Below are positions 1-10,183 of a stretch of DNA of 64,000 nucleotides, in pieces; position 1 is the stretch's first letter; every line of letters starts with the position of its first letter. The notes beneath the pieces were generated by a model. It saw only the letters and a list, made by a program, of their open reading frames with translations. It was not told the origin of the DNA and did not search any database. This stretch comes from Symsagittifera roscoffensis. Lineage: Eukaryota > Xenacoelomorpha > Acoela > Convolutidae. The stretch lies in NCBI RefSeq assembly GCF_963678635.1, contig NC_087068.1, forward strand, positions 18,296,027 to 18,360,026. Reading direction: 5' to 3'. The position numbers and the translations under genes were made by a program.

Positions 1-1359
1 GAAATTTTTTTGAGATTGTTTTTAGCAAATTACACAAATCCGGAGGGGTACACCCTTCACGTTTTATAAATTTTTCTGAAAAACCCTTATACCCCTACCA
101 AAAGTTGATAGCGATTGAACTAAGTAACTTAGGACAGTTCTAGACAAAAAGGGAAGGCTGAAGGCACAAGACAACCATAATAGAGTCGAAGTTAGGCAAG
201 TGGTAAGACCCTTCACCGTTAGTGTGAATTGTCAAATAAGTGCCTTAACTTCAATCCGGAGGGGTCTAGGAAAGGACCCTATACCCTTCCCAGTTAATTC
301 AAACAGCATAAAAGCAACGCAGAACGTATCCGGAGGGGTATAAGCTGAAATTAAGAAAACTACAAAAAGCTACTTAGACAGAGCTAAGGGCTCCCAATCC
401 GGAGGGGTCGAAATTTTTCAAAGTCAGAGGGGTCCGAATCCGGAGGGGTCTACTTTCCACAAAACCGGAGGGGTCCGAATCCGGAGGGGTCTTATAGTTG
501 CTAATTCCGAGGGGTCCCAATCCGGAGGGGTCCATATTCTGACAGTCCGGAAGGGTCCTATTTGTGCCAATCCGGAGGGGTATTATTTTATTAAGGACTT
601 AGGTAAACGAAAGAAAGACTAAAAAGCGAGAGGTATTAGGTTATTAATACACAGGCTAGGTATCAGTGACTGCACTGGTAACTTGCCTCTCAAAAAGAAC
701 CAGACTAATACAAAACAGGTCCGAACTCGGATATTCGCGACACTAAGTCTAAATTAAAAAGAGCGTGACTCATTGGTGTGGATTGAAACATAATACGTTT
801 TTGGGAAAAGTGACTGCCCTGAGGATTTTAGTAGGTCTAGCTCGGGCAGTCCGAAGGCAGATAGGTAACACAATACTCGGTGGGTGCAATAGACGCCCAC
901 TTGAGAAAATAACTGCCTTCAAAGTTTTGTCTGTTTGGTGCAGCACCAAGCAGGGAAAGCTTTTTCTTTAAAAGACAGGTTCGACTATTGTACTGCGACC
1001 GACTAAGAGTACAAGACACATACGTTTTTTTTATATATACATTCATATTGTGTCAATATATATTTTTTGTTTTTGATTTTAAATCAACCTTAACTGTGCT
1101 TGATTGGGTAGTGACTACACTATCTTTTAAATTGACTGATAACATCATATTGTGCTAGTTTCCAGATCTTTGGACCGATAATCGGCTAGTGTGAATAAAT
1201 TTTATACAAACTGTACTCTGACAACATACAGGGATTCGTGGTCACTATTTAATAGAATCTGGTGAAATTTATTGTGTTGTGTCATTATTATTGTTAATAA
1301 AACTATAAGGTCTCTTGCAATTGAGTCAAGAGTAGGCATAGGAAAGTGACAAATAAAGA
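1..1359 (+). other. Non-coding leader or 5' region of the gypsy element
   Basis: No convincing gene lies in this stretch. It runs directly into the first ATG of the gypsy retrotransposon and holds the CCGGAGGGGT motif array in its first 585 bases. I looked for a terminal repeat shared with the region after the last gypsy ORF and found none by eye, so either the 5' LTR lies before the window or the LTRs have diverged. No tRNA-complementary primer binding site was recognised. Short reading frames here are not supported by composition. Confidence 0.6.
38..585 (+). repeat. Interspersed CCGGAGGGGT motif array
   Basis: About a dozen copies of (A)TCCGGAGGGGT(C) are seen, for example near 38, 253, 330, 398, 438, 464, 477, 518 and 570, with variants (CCGAGGGGT, CCGGAAGGGT, CAGAGGGGT). 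Spacing is about 15-40 bp between 398 and 585 and irregular before that. All copies have the same orientation. A CCGGAAGGGT copy recurs after the element's coding region near 11445. It could be a protein-binding array in a U3/leader or a short tandem unit that has drifted; function is unknown. Confidence 0.8.
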
Positions 1360-1644
1360 ATGAGTTTAGACAAGTCAAATATACCAAAACGAGGTAATAG
1401 CTCTAGGAAATTCACACCTGAAAAGCAAAGAAAAACGATGACCGATCCTTTTGTGGATTGGATCAAGCGAACCCGGTCCGATAAAGAGGGGACGGTTTCA
1501 GGCAGAATGGTTGAAACGAGAAGTCAAAAGACCTCAGAAGAGCGAAGAGAACTGTTAGAAGTGGAGGTCAATACGGACCATACCATGAACGACAACCAGG
1601 GAGTAAATGGACTGGAAGGGAGAGGCAGAAGGCTGGCGAGTTAA
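1360..1644 (+). CDS. N-terminal Gag segment of gypsy element, ended by in-frame TAA
   Basis: This 94-codon ORF starts at an ATG and ends at TAA 1642-1644. It is in the same frame as the 2,195-codon gag-pol ORF, and that frame is open directly after the stop. The product is hydrophilic and charged, rich in Arg, Glu and Thr, with no recognised domain. The simplest reading is that it is the natural Gag start of a roughly 2,300-codon gag-pol interrupted by one nonsense codon. Programmed stop readthrough is the alternative. The downstream part has no early ATG of its own (first in-frame ATG at 1708), which favours a single original ORF. Confidence 0.7.
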   Translation: MSLDKSNIPKRGNSSRKFTPEKQRKTMTDPFVDWIKRTRSDKEGTVSGRMVETRSQKTSEERRELLEVEVNTDHTMNDNQGVNGLEGRGRRLAS

Positions 1645-4600
1645 TCTACTCCGGTAGAACAAGGCCATGATTTTGCCACTTCCACCGGGACGTTGGATCG
1701 AGAGGAGATGTCGGAACTGTCCGACATCTCAACTGAAGTAACGGCAACTAGAAGATCTCCGACAGACAACACTATGATGGCAAGCGGAACTGGAAACCAA
1801 ACAACCTCATCATCGTTCTCAGAAAGAATGAAGAACACCTTCGGAAACATCTTTCCATTCAGCATGGGAGGAGGAGCAGGAAACGATGGGGAGTCCCAGG
1901 AGGAAGAGGATGAAGAGGAGCAAGGGGACTTTGGATCTCAAGTCAGTCTCAATAGTTCGATCCAGGAGAGTGAGGCACACGTCGGAAGAGAGACTGGAAC
2001 CATGGATAAATTTGGTGTAGTGACAACGATAAGCAAAGAGGCAAACACACCGGGCCAGTCCAAGGACTTCGCGATTAGGACAAGTTCGGAGCCACAACCT
2101 GAAGAGAGTAGAACCAGAGGGCTTGGCAACGCGTTAGCGGATCCTGAAATAGATAATGATAAAACGTCAAGACAGAGAGTCAAGGCCCGGATCTCTACCA
2201 GCACGAAGCTACCTGGGACCGACAGAGTTACACCACCACTAGTGACGCCACTCATGGATAACGGGGCAGCACTAGAGGAAGCCTTAAACAACATAGTGGG
2301 CAGTTTAGGAGAACAAAATGAACAGATTTCGATAAGGATGAGTGAACTGGAAAGAGCAGTTCACATTGAAAGAGAAAGTCTGCGGGAAGAAATAAACCGC
2401 AACAGACAAGAAGTTGGCAGAAGCGAAAAACGCTTGAAAGAAAGAACGGACGAACATATGACGAGGAACTTGTCGCGAATGACAAGAGAGGCGGAACAGA
2501 GGGAGTTACGCATAAGAGCCGACATGGAGAAGTTAAGAATTCAGCAAGAGCAGTCTCTTGGGTCTCTTGACACAAAGATATACGCGATGATGGAGAGGCG
2601 AACGCAGGCTATCATGGATAGGTTGGACGGGCTACTAAGCAGCAAGAGTGGACCAAAAGAAGGAGAGCCGAACTCGGGAGGTCCCAGCAGGGAACCGAGG
2701 GTGAACTTCAATGAACATCAAAGGAGGAAGACAAATGGATCCACTAGAGGCAGGGGCAGTTCATCAGGCTATGCCACAAGGGGTAATACAGCATGGGGCC
2801 CGAACAGTAGATCAAGTTCAACGGGGAACAGACAAACCTCGAACGAACGACCAACGCAAAGCACACAAGCGACCGGGAGAAGCGATTCTGGCAACATGGG
2901 GCATACAAGCCCGAGGAGGAGTCACATGGGCCAAGCGGGAAACGCTCATGGTGATACGGATTGCGGGGATGCACCGCACATAGAGCCTTCGACGAGGTGT
3001 GAGGACACTCAAGCGGGACACTCAAGGGATGCTACGGCAATGGCCACAGCATTTGAACCCCTGAACAGGTCTTTGGAGACATTCCTGACGAGGTTATCTA
3101 GAACCAATGAACGCAGTGAGAAGTCCAGAAGAGTCTTTAAGAAGCCAAGATGCTACAAGGACGAATCTGATGGCTGTATTGATGCCTGGATAGAGGTAAT
3201 GAAGCTGCATTTCGAGGAAGAGGACTTGTCGGAGAGACAGGAATGCAGCGCGCTCACCAGCAACTTAGAAGGGACAGCCCTGAACTGTGTCATGGCCAAG
3301 AAACAGTATCAACGTGACACTGCTGAGAAAATCTTCGAAATCTTGTTAAACCGTTTCGGATCAGGGGTGCAGGGGCACCAGGCGATGATGCGCTTCGAGA
3401 AACGGAGGCAACGAGAGGATGAAACCATAGACAAGTTTCTCGATGATTTGGAAATGCTGAGAAGACGCAGCCAACCGGATGAGTCAAACCGAAGGATGAA
3501 CCTGGCCGTAGCCTCAAAATTCATCGATGGTGTGAAAAATGATGAACTTCGTATGATGCTAGCAACGAATTACACACCACTATCAACTAATGCGCCAACA
3601 CCGGAGGAGTTAAGGCTCAAATCAAAGGAGTATCTTTTGTTGAAACCTCCTTCGAGATCTGGATATTACAAGAACAATTATGGCAATTTTAACAACGGAC
3701 CAGCTAACCAAGGGAACAATTGGTACAAACCGAGGGATGATATGGACAAGAGACGTTCTTGTGCTAATTGCAGTTCAACAGACCATCATGTGTCAGCATG
3801 CCCAGCCTACAAACAAGGCATGAAAGCAATAGGCTTTAGCCTCGAGGACGAAGATGCGTCAGAGTTGGATCATGAGGATTTCATAAGAGGAGTAATTGCG
3901 AAATTTGGCCCGAGGTGTTTCTTTTGTAACTTGGAAGGTCATTTTAAATCAGATTGTCCGCAATTCTGGGATGCAGTGGCAGACATCAAGCATCCAAGGC
4001 ATGAAGAAGCTTTGTCAGGAGTGAAAGCAAGCAAGGCTCGACTTTTGAGCGAAGCAGAGGCACGCAGGAAGGACAAACCTCAAGAGCTGGCGGCAAAGAA
4101 AATGCAAGCAGTAACAGAAGAGGCACGTGAACCGGAACCAGCAACTGCGGCCGATGACTTCAAGATCGATTATAAGGCAGCCGCAAAGGATGCTTTAAAT
4201 AGAGTACAGCAGGAATTGGTGACGAAAGAGATCGAACAAAAAGTGAAACTTGAACTGGAAAATGAAAAGCTTCAGGAGCAACTGAATACCTTCGAGGCAA
4301 CGGAATTCGAAGAGACGAAAACACCAAGCAGTTTAGATATGAAACTTAAAGTGATCTCCGGTAAGAGGTTCGGCATGGCGCCGCAGGGAAAGAAGATACA
4401 GTCGATAATCTCAGTGGCTGGACACCAGGTAATAAGAAATTTGAGTGAACCATCAGAGTTCACTTTAATGCATTTGGACACATATGCAGATTATCTGAGG
4501 CAGGTGGAGCCACGCACTGAGTCGAGAGCTGTGCGAGCACTACTAACGACGGGTGGCCCTCGCATGAAGAAACTTCATGGACGCTACTTGGAGGTCTATG

Positions 4601-7600
4601 GGCCGTATCAAATAATGCTGAACGTGGATGGAATCAGCATCTACACCAGGACTTACATAACAACAGATGATGACCAAATGGGGCAGATCTATTTGGGTGA
4701 AGAGGAACTCAAAGTCCGCAGGATAGGCCATGACGCCATGATGGAACAAGACGCGGTACATATTGGATATGAAGCAGATGTGACAGCACACCTGCTTGAC
4801 ACCAACGGAACAAAAATCGGAGTCACAGGGCTTCTGGACACAGGCGCGGTGGTGAGTGTGATGCCGATAAAAACCTGGGAGAGAATGGGCTTCACGCGGA
4901 AAGATCTGATTCCTACGAATCTCCGACTAGCCGCTGCAAATCGAGGAGCTATCTACGTAGCCGGAAGAACACCGGTGACGGTCCTTCACTTGGGAGGACG
5001 GAACCTTTGGATGAGCTTCCTGGTGGTAGAGAATCTGGACGACGCCGACCAATTCATCTTGGGCAGAGATTTTGTCAGGAATTTTGATGTGATGATTGAC
5101 TTGAACAACGGTCTAATACGGATTAGAAACCCGGACCGAAAGTATGTTAAGAGACCAATTAATAGGATAATAACAGATGAAAATAAGGTACCAGTTTTTT
5201 TGAACAGAAAAGTAAAGTTACAACCAGGACAAGCTGTAGTAGCAATTTTTAGAATGAGAAATTTAAATTCGTTAAGTGATAGCAAACAGGTTTGCTTAGT
5301 ACCGAATCCAAATAGTCAGAGTTCGGTGATTTTAGGCCGGAGCTTCTCTGTAACGCGAAACGGACTGTGTGTCAGTGTGTTGTTGAACACACTGGACACC
5401 ACGGTTTCAATCCAGCGTGGAAAGAAGCTTGGCTACGCCTTGCCGATGAGGACCGACTATGAGGAGACAGAAAACTGGAAGAAATATAGTGTGAAAGACT
5501 GTCCTTATCATGCAAATAAAGATAAAATTTTAAAGAGGATTGATGAATTAAAATCTATTCGTAAATTGTTTTCAATGAAATCCGAAACGGACGACGGCTT
5601 ATCAAGCTGCTCGAATTTTCCGGAACGCCCCTCGTCATGTGAACTAGATTCTCACAAACCGGTTTTGCCAGAAATAGAACATTTAAAAGGAAAAATAGGT
5701 GAGGGAGATTTTGAAAAATTGCGGGACCTCCTAGATCGGAACGCCGAAGTATTTTCAAAACATAAGGCGGACATCGGTTGCTGTAATTTCGTCGAACACG
5801 AAATCGAACTAGAAGAGGGCGCCGTTCCCCATAGGGAAGGCGCAAGGCGAATGACGCCACATAAATCGGAAGCGTGCCGAGCGGAAATAGAAATGTTGCT
5901 TGAATACGACATGATAGAACCCTCGAAATCACCATGGGCTTGCGGAGTAGTAATGGCGAAAAAGAAAGGGGGGCAGCTTAGATTTTGTTGCGACTTTCGT
6001 TACTTGAACGCGGTAACGATTAAAGATGCGTACCCGATACCGCGAATAGACGAGAGCCTATCCAAACTTGGTGATGCAAAGTTCTTCACCACATTGGACT
6101 TGGGTTCTGCCTTCTGGCAGGTTCCTCTGCGAAAGAAGGACAGGGAGAAAACTGTATTCGCGTGCGAATTGGGGTTGTACCAGTGGAAGAGGATGCCCTT
6201 CGGCTTGTGCAATGCAACAGCAACCTTTCAAAGGCTGATGGCTCAGGCTTTGACAGGAGTGACCAAAAAGTACGGGAATCTCTTGATGTGCTACGTGGAT
6301 GACGTAGTCATAGCGTCACCAACCCTGGAGGATCACATTGATCGACTCGATGAGGTCATCGGATGTATGAAAAGAGCAGGCTTGAAATGCAAACCATCGA
6401 AATGTGAAATCCTTAGGGATTCGATCAAGTACCTGGGAAGAATGGTGGACCGGCATGGTGTGAGGCCAGATCCAGAAGCAGTAGAGGCTGTGCTGACATG
6501 GAAAGCTCCTAGAACGGACACACAGCTCATGAGCTTCCTAGGGTTTGCCAATTACTACCGAGAATTCATAAAAGGATACGCGGACAAAGTGTACCCGATG
6601 CAGAAGCTGATGCGCAACAAAGGGAAAAAGTTCGAATGGAACGATGAGGCACAAGTTGCTTTCGAGAACATAAAGCGGGAACTGTGCGAAGCGCCAGTGC
6701 TGGGCATGCCTACAGAAAAGGGCATGTATGTTCTTGACACAGACGCATCGGTGGTGGCCATCTCAGGAATATTGCATCAAGAGCAAGAATGGAACGGAAG
6801 AACAGTTCTCCGTCCCATTGCATACGGCAGCAAAATCTTGAGTGACACAGAGATGAAATATGGCGCACCAAAAGCAGAAATGTTTGCAGTAGTTACCTTC
6901 GTGGAGAAGTACCGTGCATACTTGGGGAGCGCTCCCTTCAAGTTACGCGTGGACAACAGAGCGTTATCCTGGTTGAAGACCTACTCGATGGATCAGAGTT
7001 ATATTGGTAGATGGATAGTAAGACTGGATGGCTACCATATGATAATCGAACACAGGATGCGTGATAAACATCAGAATGCTGACAGTCTCAGCAAGAAAAC
7101 TGAGTTCTATGAAAGATTGGAGCAGAAGCAGGCCAATCAGGCGGAAGTAAAGGAGGGATTCTTGTTTCTGGACAAAGAAACTTATGAAGCGCTTCCCTTA
7201 ACGAGATGGTTGGATAAGTCGGGACATCCAATTCCGGGGCATCCTGAGTTACCTGTAGAGAAAGCAGTCGAGATAAAGATCCTGTCAAGGGAGGACCCGG
7301 TCCCCTTGGATTTGTTGCTGCGCTCGAACCTGGTCCAGCAAGAACTCTCTCGCATGAATATAAACAGCCTCTCATTATTGGATAAAACGGTGCAAGTCAC
7401 ACCACAAGTAATGCGGATGCTGGGTGGATTGTTAGAAAGAGAAGTGACCAGAGATGACCCCGAGTGGACAGCAGCAGTGGCATCGCTGACAATCAGTGAG
7501 AAGGTGAAGATCATGCCGTCCAGACGACAACATGAAGAGAACGAGAGGGATTGTAGGACAATAGTTCAGCAACTAGTATCCTCAATACCCCAAGAGATTT

Positions 7601-8280
7601 TAACCAGTACTTCTTACGGACAGAAAGGACAGGAGAGCGGCAGGCAAAAGAAAACTGTCACCTTTGTAGACCGGGATAAAGACGGTGAAGTTGTAAAACA
7701 AAATCTGCTGCAAGACTATTTGTCCGGGGAGAAGGATGAGGAGAAAAACCAGCGATCACAAGATCAACACCCGGGACAAGTGAATTGGTCCGGGGAGTCC
7801 GAGATAGACGAGAAAATTCCTGATGAGAAACAGGACCTAGAGAACAAAGTTTTGTCCGGGGAGTTCAGATGGATGCGAAGGAAATACGGACATGATCTGG
7901 AGGAGCGTGCAGTCTCCAGCACAACACCTTCGACGGATGATAAGTCAGAGAGCTCGAGAATGAACACCTATTCAGACAGGGATTCGACCTCGGGATCAGA
8001 ACTGTCAGAACTGGCGATACACACGCTACTAGTGGAAACTCGGGCGAGAAACCTGGACAGAGAGGTGTACCAGGATCCTGACAGTGATCGCTACCTAATA
8101 CCAAGCGAAAGAGTCTTTGACAACGCAGCGGATGACTTAGAAACGATAGCGGTATCGAAACGTTCGATAAGCCTGTTGCCGCAGAAAGAGGTAGTCAGGA
8201 CGTTCAACAAGAAACACAACCGTTGGCGAAGATTTGGTGCGTTAAGATGGAAGAAGACACACATCAGCCCAACGAGTTGA
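1645..8280 (+). CDS. Gypsy Gag-Pol polyprotein (Gag, protease, RT, RNase H)
   Basis: The frame is open from 1645; the first ATG is at 1708. Gag contains an acidic, low-complexity N-terminus, a coiled-coil stretch (about 2270-2620) and two CCHC knuckles of form C-x2-C-x4-H-x4-C (about 3759 and 3915). The protease has LLDTGA near 4833. RT shows the LDLGSAFWQ region (about 6097) and YVDD at 6292-6303, whose aspartates are catalytic. RNase H begins around DTDAS (about 6735) and includes the VDNRAL segment near 6950. About 390 residues from about 7100 to 8280 match no domain I know and carry repeated TCCGGGGAG. The polyprotein makes the capsid and the enzymes that copy RNA to cDNA. The ORF ends inside the integrase ORF, which is in the -1 frame. 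Confidence 0.93.
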   Translation, partial: STPVEQGHDFATSTGTLDREEMSELSDISTEVTATRRSPTDNTMMASGTGNQTTSSSFSERMKNTFGNIFPFSMGGGAGNDGESQEEEDEEEQGDFGSQVSLNSSIQESEAHVGRETGTMDKFGVVTTISKEANTPGQSKDFAIRTSSEPQPEESRTRGLGNALADPEIDNDKTSRQRVKARISTSTKLPGTDRVTPPLVTPLMDNGAALEEALNNIVGSLGEQNEQISIRMSELERAVHIERESLREEINRNRQEVGRSEKRLKERTDEHMTRNLSRMTREAEQRELRIRADMEKLRIQQEQSLGSLDTKIYAMMERRTQAIMDRLDGLLSSKSGPKEGEPNSGGPSREPRVNFNEHQRRKTNGSTRGRGSSSGYATRGNTAWGPNSRSSSTGNRQTSNERPTQSTQATGRSDSGNMGHTSPRRSHMGQAGNAHGDTDCGDAPHIEPSTRCEDTQAGHSRDATAMATAFEPLNRSLETFLTRLSRTNERSEKSRRVFKKPRCYKDESDGCIDAWIEVMKLHFEEEDLSERQECSALTSNLEGTALNCVMAKKQYQRDTAEKIFEILLNRFGSGVQGHQAMMRFEKRRQREDETIDKFLDDLEMLRRRSQPDESNRRMNLAVASKFIDGVKNDELRMMLATNYTPLSTNAPTPEELRLKSKEYLLLKPPSRSGYYKNNYGNFNNGPANQGNNWYKPRDDMDKRRSCANCSSTDHHVSACPAYKQGMKAIGFSLEDEDASELDHEDFIRGVIAKFGPRCFFCNLEGHFKSDCPQFWDAVADIKHPRHEEALSGVKASKARLLSEAEARRKDKPQELAAKKMQAVTEEAREPEPATAADDFKIDYKAAAKDALNRVQQELVTKEIEQKVKLELENEKLQEQLNTFEATEFEETKTPSSLDMKLKVISGKRFGMAPQGKKIQSIISVAGHQVIRNLSEPSEFTLMHLDTYADYLRQVEPRTESRAVRALLTTGGPRMKKLHGRYLEVYGPYQIMLNVDGISIYTRTYITTDDDQMGQIYLGEEELKVRRIGHDAMMEQDAVHIGYEADVTAHLLDTNGTKIGVTGLLDTGAVVSVMPIKTWERMGFTRKDLIPTNLRLAAANRGAIYVAGRTPVTVLHLGGRNLWMSFLVVENLDDADQFILGRDFVRNFDVMIDLNNGLIRIRNPDRKYVKRPINRIITDENKVPVFLNRKVKLQPGQAVVAIFRMRNLNSLSDSKQVCLVPNPNSQSSVILGRSFSVTRNGLCVSVLLNTLDTTVSIQRGKKLGYALPMRTDYEETENWKKYSVKDCPYHANKDKILKRIDELKSIRKLFSMKSETDDGLSSCSNFPERPSSCELDSHKPVLPEIEHLKGKIGEGDFEKLRDLLDRNAEVFSKHKADIGCCNFVEHEIELEEGAVPHREGARRMTPHKSEACRAEIEMLLEYDMIEPSKSPWACGVVMAKKKGGQLRFCCDFRYLNAVTIKDAYPIPRIDESLSKLGDAKFFTTLDLGSAFWQVPLRKKDREKTVFACELGLYQWKRMPFGLCNATATFQRLMAQALTGVTKKYGNLLMCYVDDVVIASPTLEDHIDRLDEVIGCMKRAGLKCKPSKCEILRDSIKYLGRMVDRHGVRPDPEAVEAVLTWKAPRTDTQLMSFLGFANYYREFIKGYADKVYPMQKLMRNKGKKFEWNDEAQVAFENIKRELCEAPVLGMPTEKGMYVLDTDASVVAISGILHQEQEWNGRTVLRPIAYGSKILSDTEMKYGAPKAEMFAVVTFVEKYRAYLGSAPFKLRVDNRALSWLKTYSMDQSYIGRWIVRLDGYHMIIEHRMRDKHQNADSLSKKTEFYERLEQKQANQAEVKEGFLFLDKETYEALPLTRWLDKSGHPIPGHPELPVEKAVEIKILSREDPVPLDLLLRSNLVQQELSRMNINSLSLLDKTVQVTPQVMRMLGGLLEREVTRDDPEWTAAVASLTISEKVKIMPSRRQHEENERDCRTIVQQLVSSIPQEILTSTSYGQKGQESGRQKKTVTFVDRDKDGEVVKQNLLQDYLSGEKDEEKNQRSQDQHPGQVNWSGESEIDEKIPDEKQDLENKVLSGEFRWMRRKYGHDLEERAVSSTTPSTDDKSESSRMNTYSDRDSTSGSELSELAIHTLLVETRARNLDREVYQDPDSDRYLIPSERVFDNAADDLETIAVSKRSISLLPQKEVVRTFNKKHNRWRRFGALRWKKTHISPTS

Positions 8281-9962
8281 ACAGTCAGATGAGAGTCATG
8301 AAGACGTACTTGAAGGCAAGATACAGACTCTCGGACCTACTAAGGGCGCAAAGAAATGACCGCATGACAAGTAACCTAAAAAGGTGGATAGAAAACGGTG
8401 CACCAGACAAAGGTGACCTAGAAGAAGACAGCTATAGGATCCTGAGACAATACTTCATGCAGAAGGAGGGGAGATTGTATCTGAACAAGGACGGGATCGT
8501 GGCTTGCAAGAAAAGAGAAGAAGACAAGGTCTTATACAAATATAACGCGATAGTGTTGCCACAACTCTATCAGACAGAACTACTATTCAGGTCGCATGAT
8601 CAGATGGGCCATCAAGGAATCGACAAAGTGTATCAGAGGATCCTGAAGCGCTTTGAGTGGCCTGGAATGAAAAAAGCATGTGAGAAATGGGTAACAGCGT
8701 GCCTGTCATGCCAACAGGTCAAGGATCCAAGGAAATTACGATTTCCTCTACAATCGATTGAGTCGTCTGAATTCAACGAGGTCGTGCAGATAGATCACCA
8801 GAAGATATGCATGACAGACAGCGGTTATAACCAAGTCTTGGTCATGATAGATCACTTCACGAAGTATGCAGAGGCCGTGCCCTGCATAACTGCCTCGGCG
8901 GAAGAGACATGCGACCACCTGATCAATACGTGGATAGCAAGACACGGATGTCCAATGACGTTTCAATCGGACAATGGAACGGCTTTCGTAGGCGAGCTTA
9001 CGAAAGAGCTTATGAGACGGTCACAAGTCGCTCAGGCTCACTCCACGACATACCACCCTCAGACGAATGGCTTAGTGGAAAGACAGAATAGGACGTTAGT
9101 GTCGATGCTGAGGGTATATTGTTCCAGGTACATGACCGATTGGGACAGATACCTTCCACAGGTGATGGGAGCTTATAATAGCACACAACACTCCACCACT
9201 GGAGTCAGTCCACACATGATGCTGACGGGACACGAGAAGTCTTTACCCTTGACATTCTTCTACCCAGAGTATGAGGGAAAGAAGACGTCCCCACAGGTCT
9301 ACGTGAGGGATGTGATCAAACGCCAACAGGAGTTGAACGATTTGTGTAGACGAAACACTCAGCAGGCACAGGCAAGGCAGAGGAAAAGATTCGACAAGAA
9401 AGCAGCTGGTGCAAAGGCTTACTCGGTGGGAGACTACGTATGGGTATTTCAGAACGTTATACCACCGAAAGGGACAAAAAAGCTTCTGAAGAAGTGGAGG
9501 GGACCCTTCATGATTACAGAGGTGCACCAAGAGGGACGCTTTTATAGACTGAGTACTGGCCGAGCCGCCCACTACGAGAACATCAAGCCACACAATCCAT
9601 CGACAGAAAACTGGTGTATACCTGCAGACATGGAAGAAGGGGATTATCTAATGATGGATCCTGCTTGTGAGGTCAATGAAAAAGGCACCAGGGAGAAGAA
9701 CGATGGAAACGAAGTCGTAGAGGAAGGTACGGATACACCATTGGACCTGGATCCAAACGAACAGATCGAAGCGGACGATGAAACCTTGCCCTACGCAGAG
9801 GAAGATTGGCAGGATTCCGAACAGACAGAGGTTCCCAAGAACATGGAACCAGATCTTCCGTTCACGATGCAGACTCGTCAGAAAGACGGGACGAGACTAA
9901 GAAAGAAATACAATCCTTACGGTGACGACTTTGTAGTGGAAATGAGAAGGCAGAGATGCTGA
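8223..9962 (+). CDS. Gypsy integrase, separate ORF in -1 frame
   Basis: First ATG is 8247; the frame is open from 8223 and overlaps the gag-pol end by 58 bases. The HHCC zinc domain has H-x4-H near 8592 and C-x2-C near 8700. The catalytic core shows D (QIDHQK, about 8793), D (QSDNGT, about 8970) and E (LVERQN, about 9078), the last pair separated by 35 residues as in retroviral-type DD35E integrases. A GPY/F-like module (KKWRGPF) follows near 9495, then an acidic tail. Integrase is normally fused to Pol, so a -1 frameshift, re-initiation or a disabling indel is implied. No classic X-XXY-YYZ slippery heptamer was seen in the overlap. Confidence 0.93.
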   Translation: MAKIWCVKMEEDTHQPNELNSQMRVMKTYLKARYRLSDLLRAQRNDRMTSNLKRWIENGAPDKGDLEEDSYRILRQYFMQKEGRLYLNKDGIVACKKREEDKVLYKYNAIVLPQLYQTELLFRSHDQMGHQGIDKVYQRILKRFEWPGMKKACEKWVTACLSCQQVKDPRKLRFPLQSIESSEFNEVVQIDHQKICMTDSGYNQVLVMIDHFTKYAEAVPCITASAEETCDHLINTWIARHGCPMTFQSDNGTAFVGELTKELMRRSQVAQAHSTTYHPQTNGLVERQNRTLVSMLRVYCSRYMTDWDRYLPQVMGAYNSTQHSTTGVSPHMMLTGHEKSLPLTFFYPEYEGKKTSPQVYVRDVIKRQQELNDLCRRNTQQAQARQRKRFDKKAAGAKAYSVGDYVWVFQNVIPPKGTKKLLKKWRGPFMITEVHQEGRFYRLSTGRAAHYENIKPHNPSTENWCIPADMEEGDYLMMDPACEVNEKGTREKNDGNEVVEEGTDTPLDLDPNEQIEADDETLPYAEEDWQDSEQTEVPKNMEPDLPFTMQTRQKDGTRLRKKYNPYGDDFVVEMRRQRC

Positions 9963-10183
9963 AAGAAGATTTGGAGAGAAACGTGACGTTGTGTCTCCAC
10001 AACAGCTTCTGTAGAAACAGAGAATCAAACGTGGATCCCCTACCTTGCTGTAAACAGAGGGTGGAAGAGCAGAAGTGTTGGAGGACGGCTTCCAACAGCG
10101 TCAGGATAGTCAATGACGTGCTACAAGACACGGAAACCGAAAGTGCGGAGTCAGTGTCACAGGAGGAGGAAATGGAGCATTGA
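9956..10183 (+). CDS. Small third ORF of gypsy element, unknown function
   Basis: A 75-codon ORF overlaps the integrase end as ATGCTGA, so the start codon and the upstream stop share bases. The product has several cysteines in its first half and an acidic Glu/Ser-rich end. It has no membrane segment, so it does not look like an envelope protein. The overlap could permit termination-reinitiation. It could equally be a chance ORF or the degenerate end of the integrase tail. Confidence 0.4.
   Translation: MLKEDLERNVTLCLHNSFCRNRESNVDPLPCCKQRVEEQKCWRTASNSVRIVNDVLQDTETESAESVSQEEEMEH

Noticed and set aside
1819-9593. Many minus-strand ORFs of 60-130 codons antisense to gag-pol and integrase
   Set aside because: They are shadows of the plus-strand coding frame with no domains or start context.
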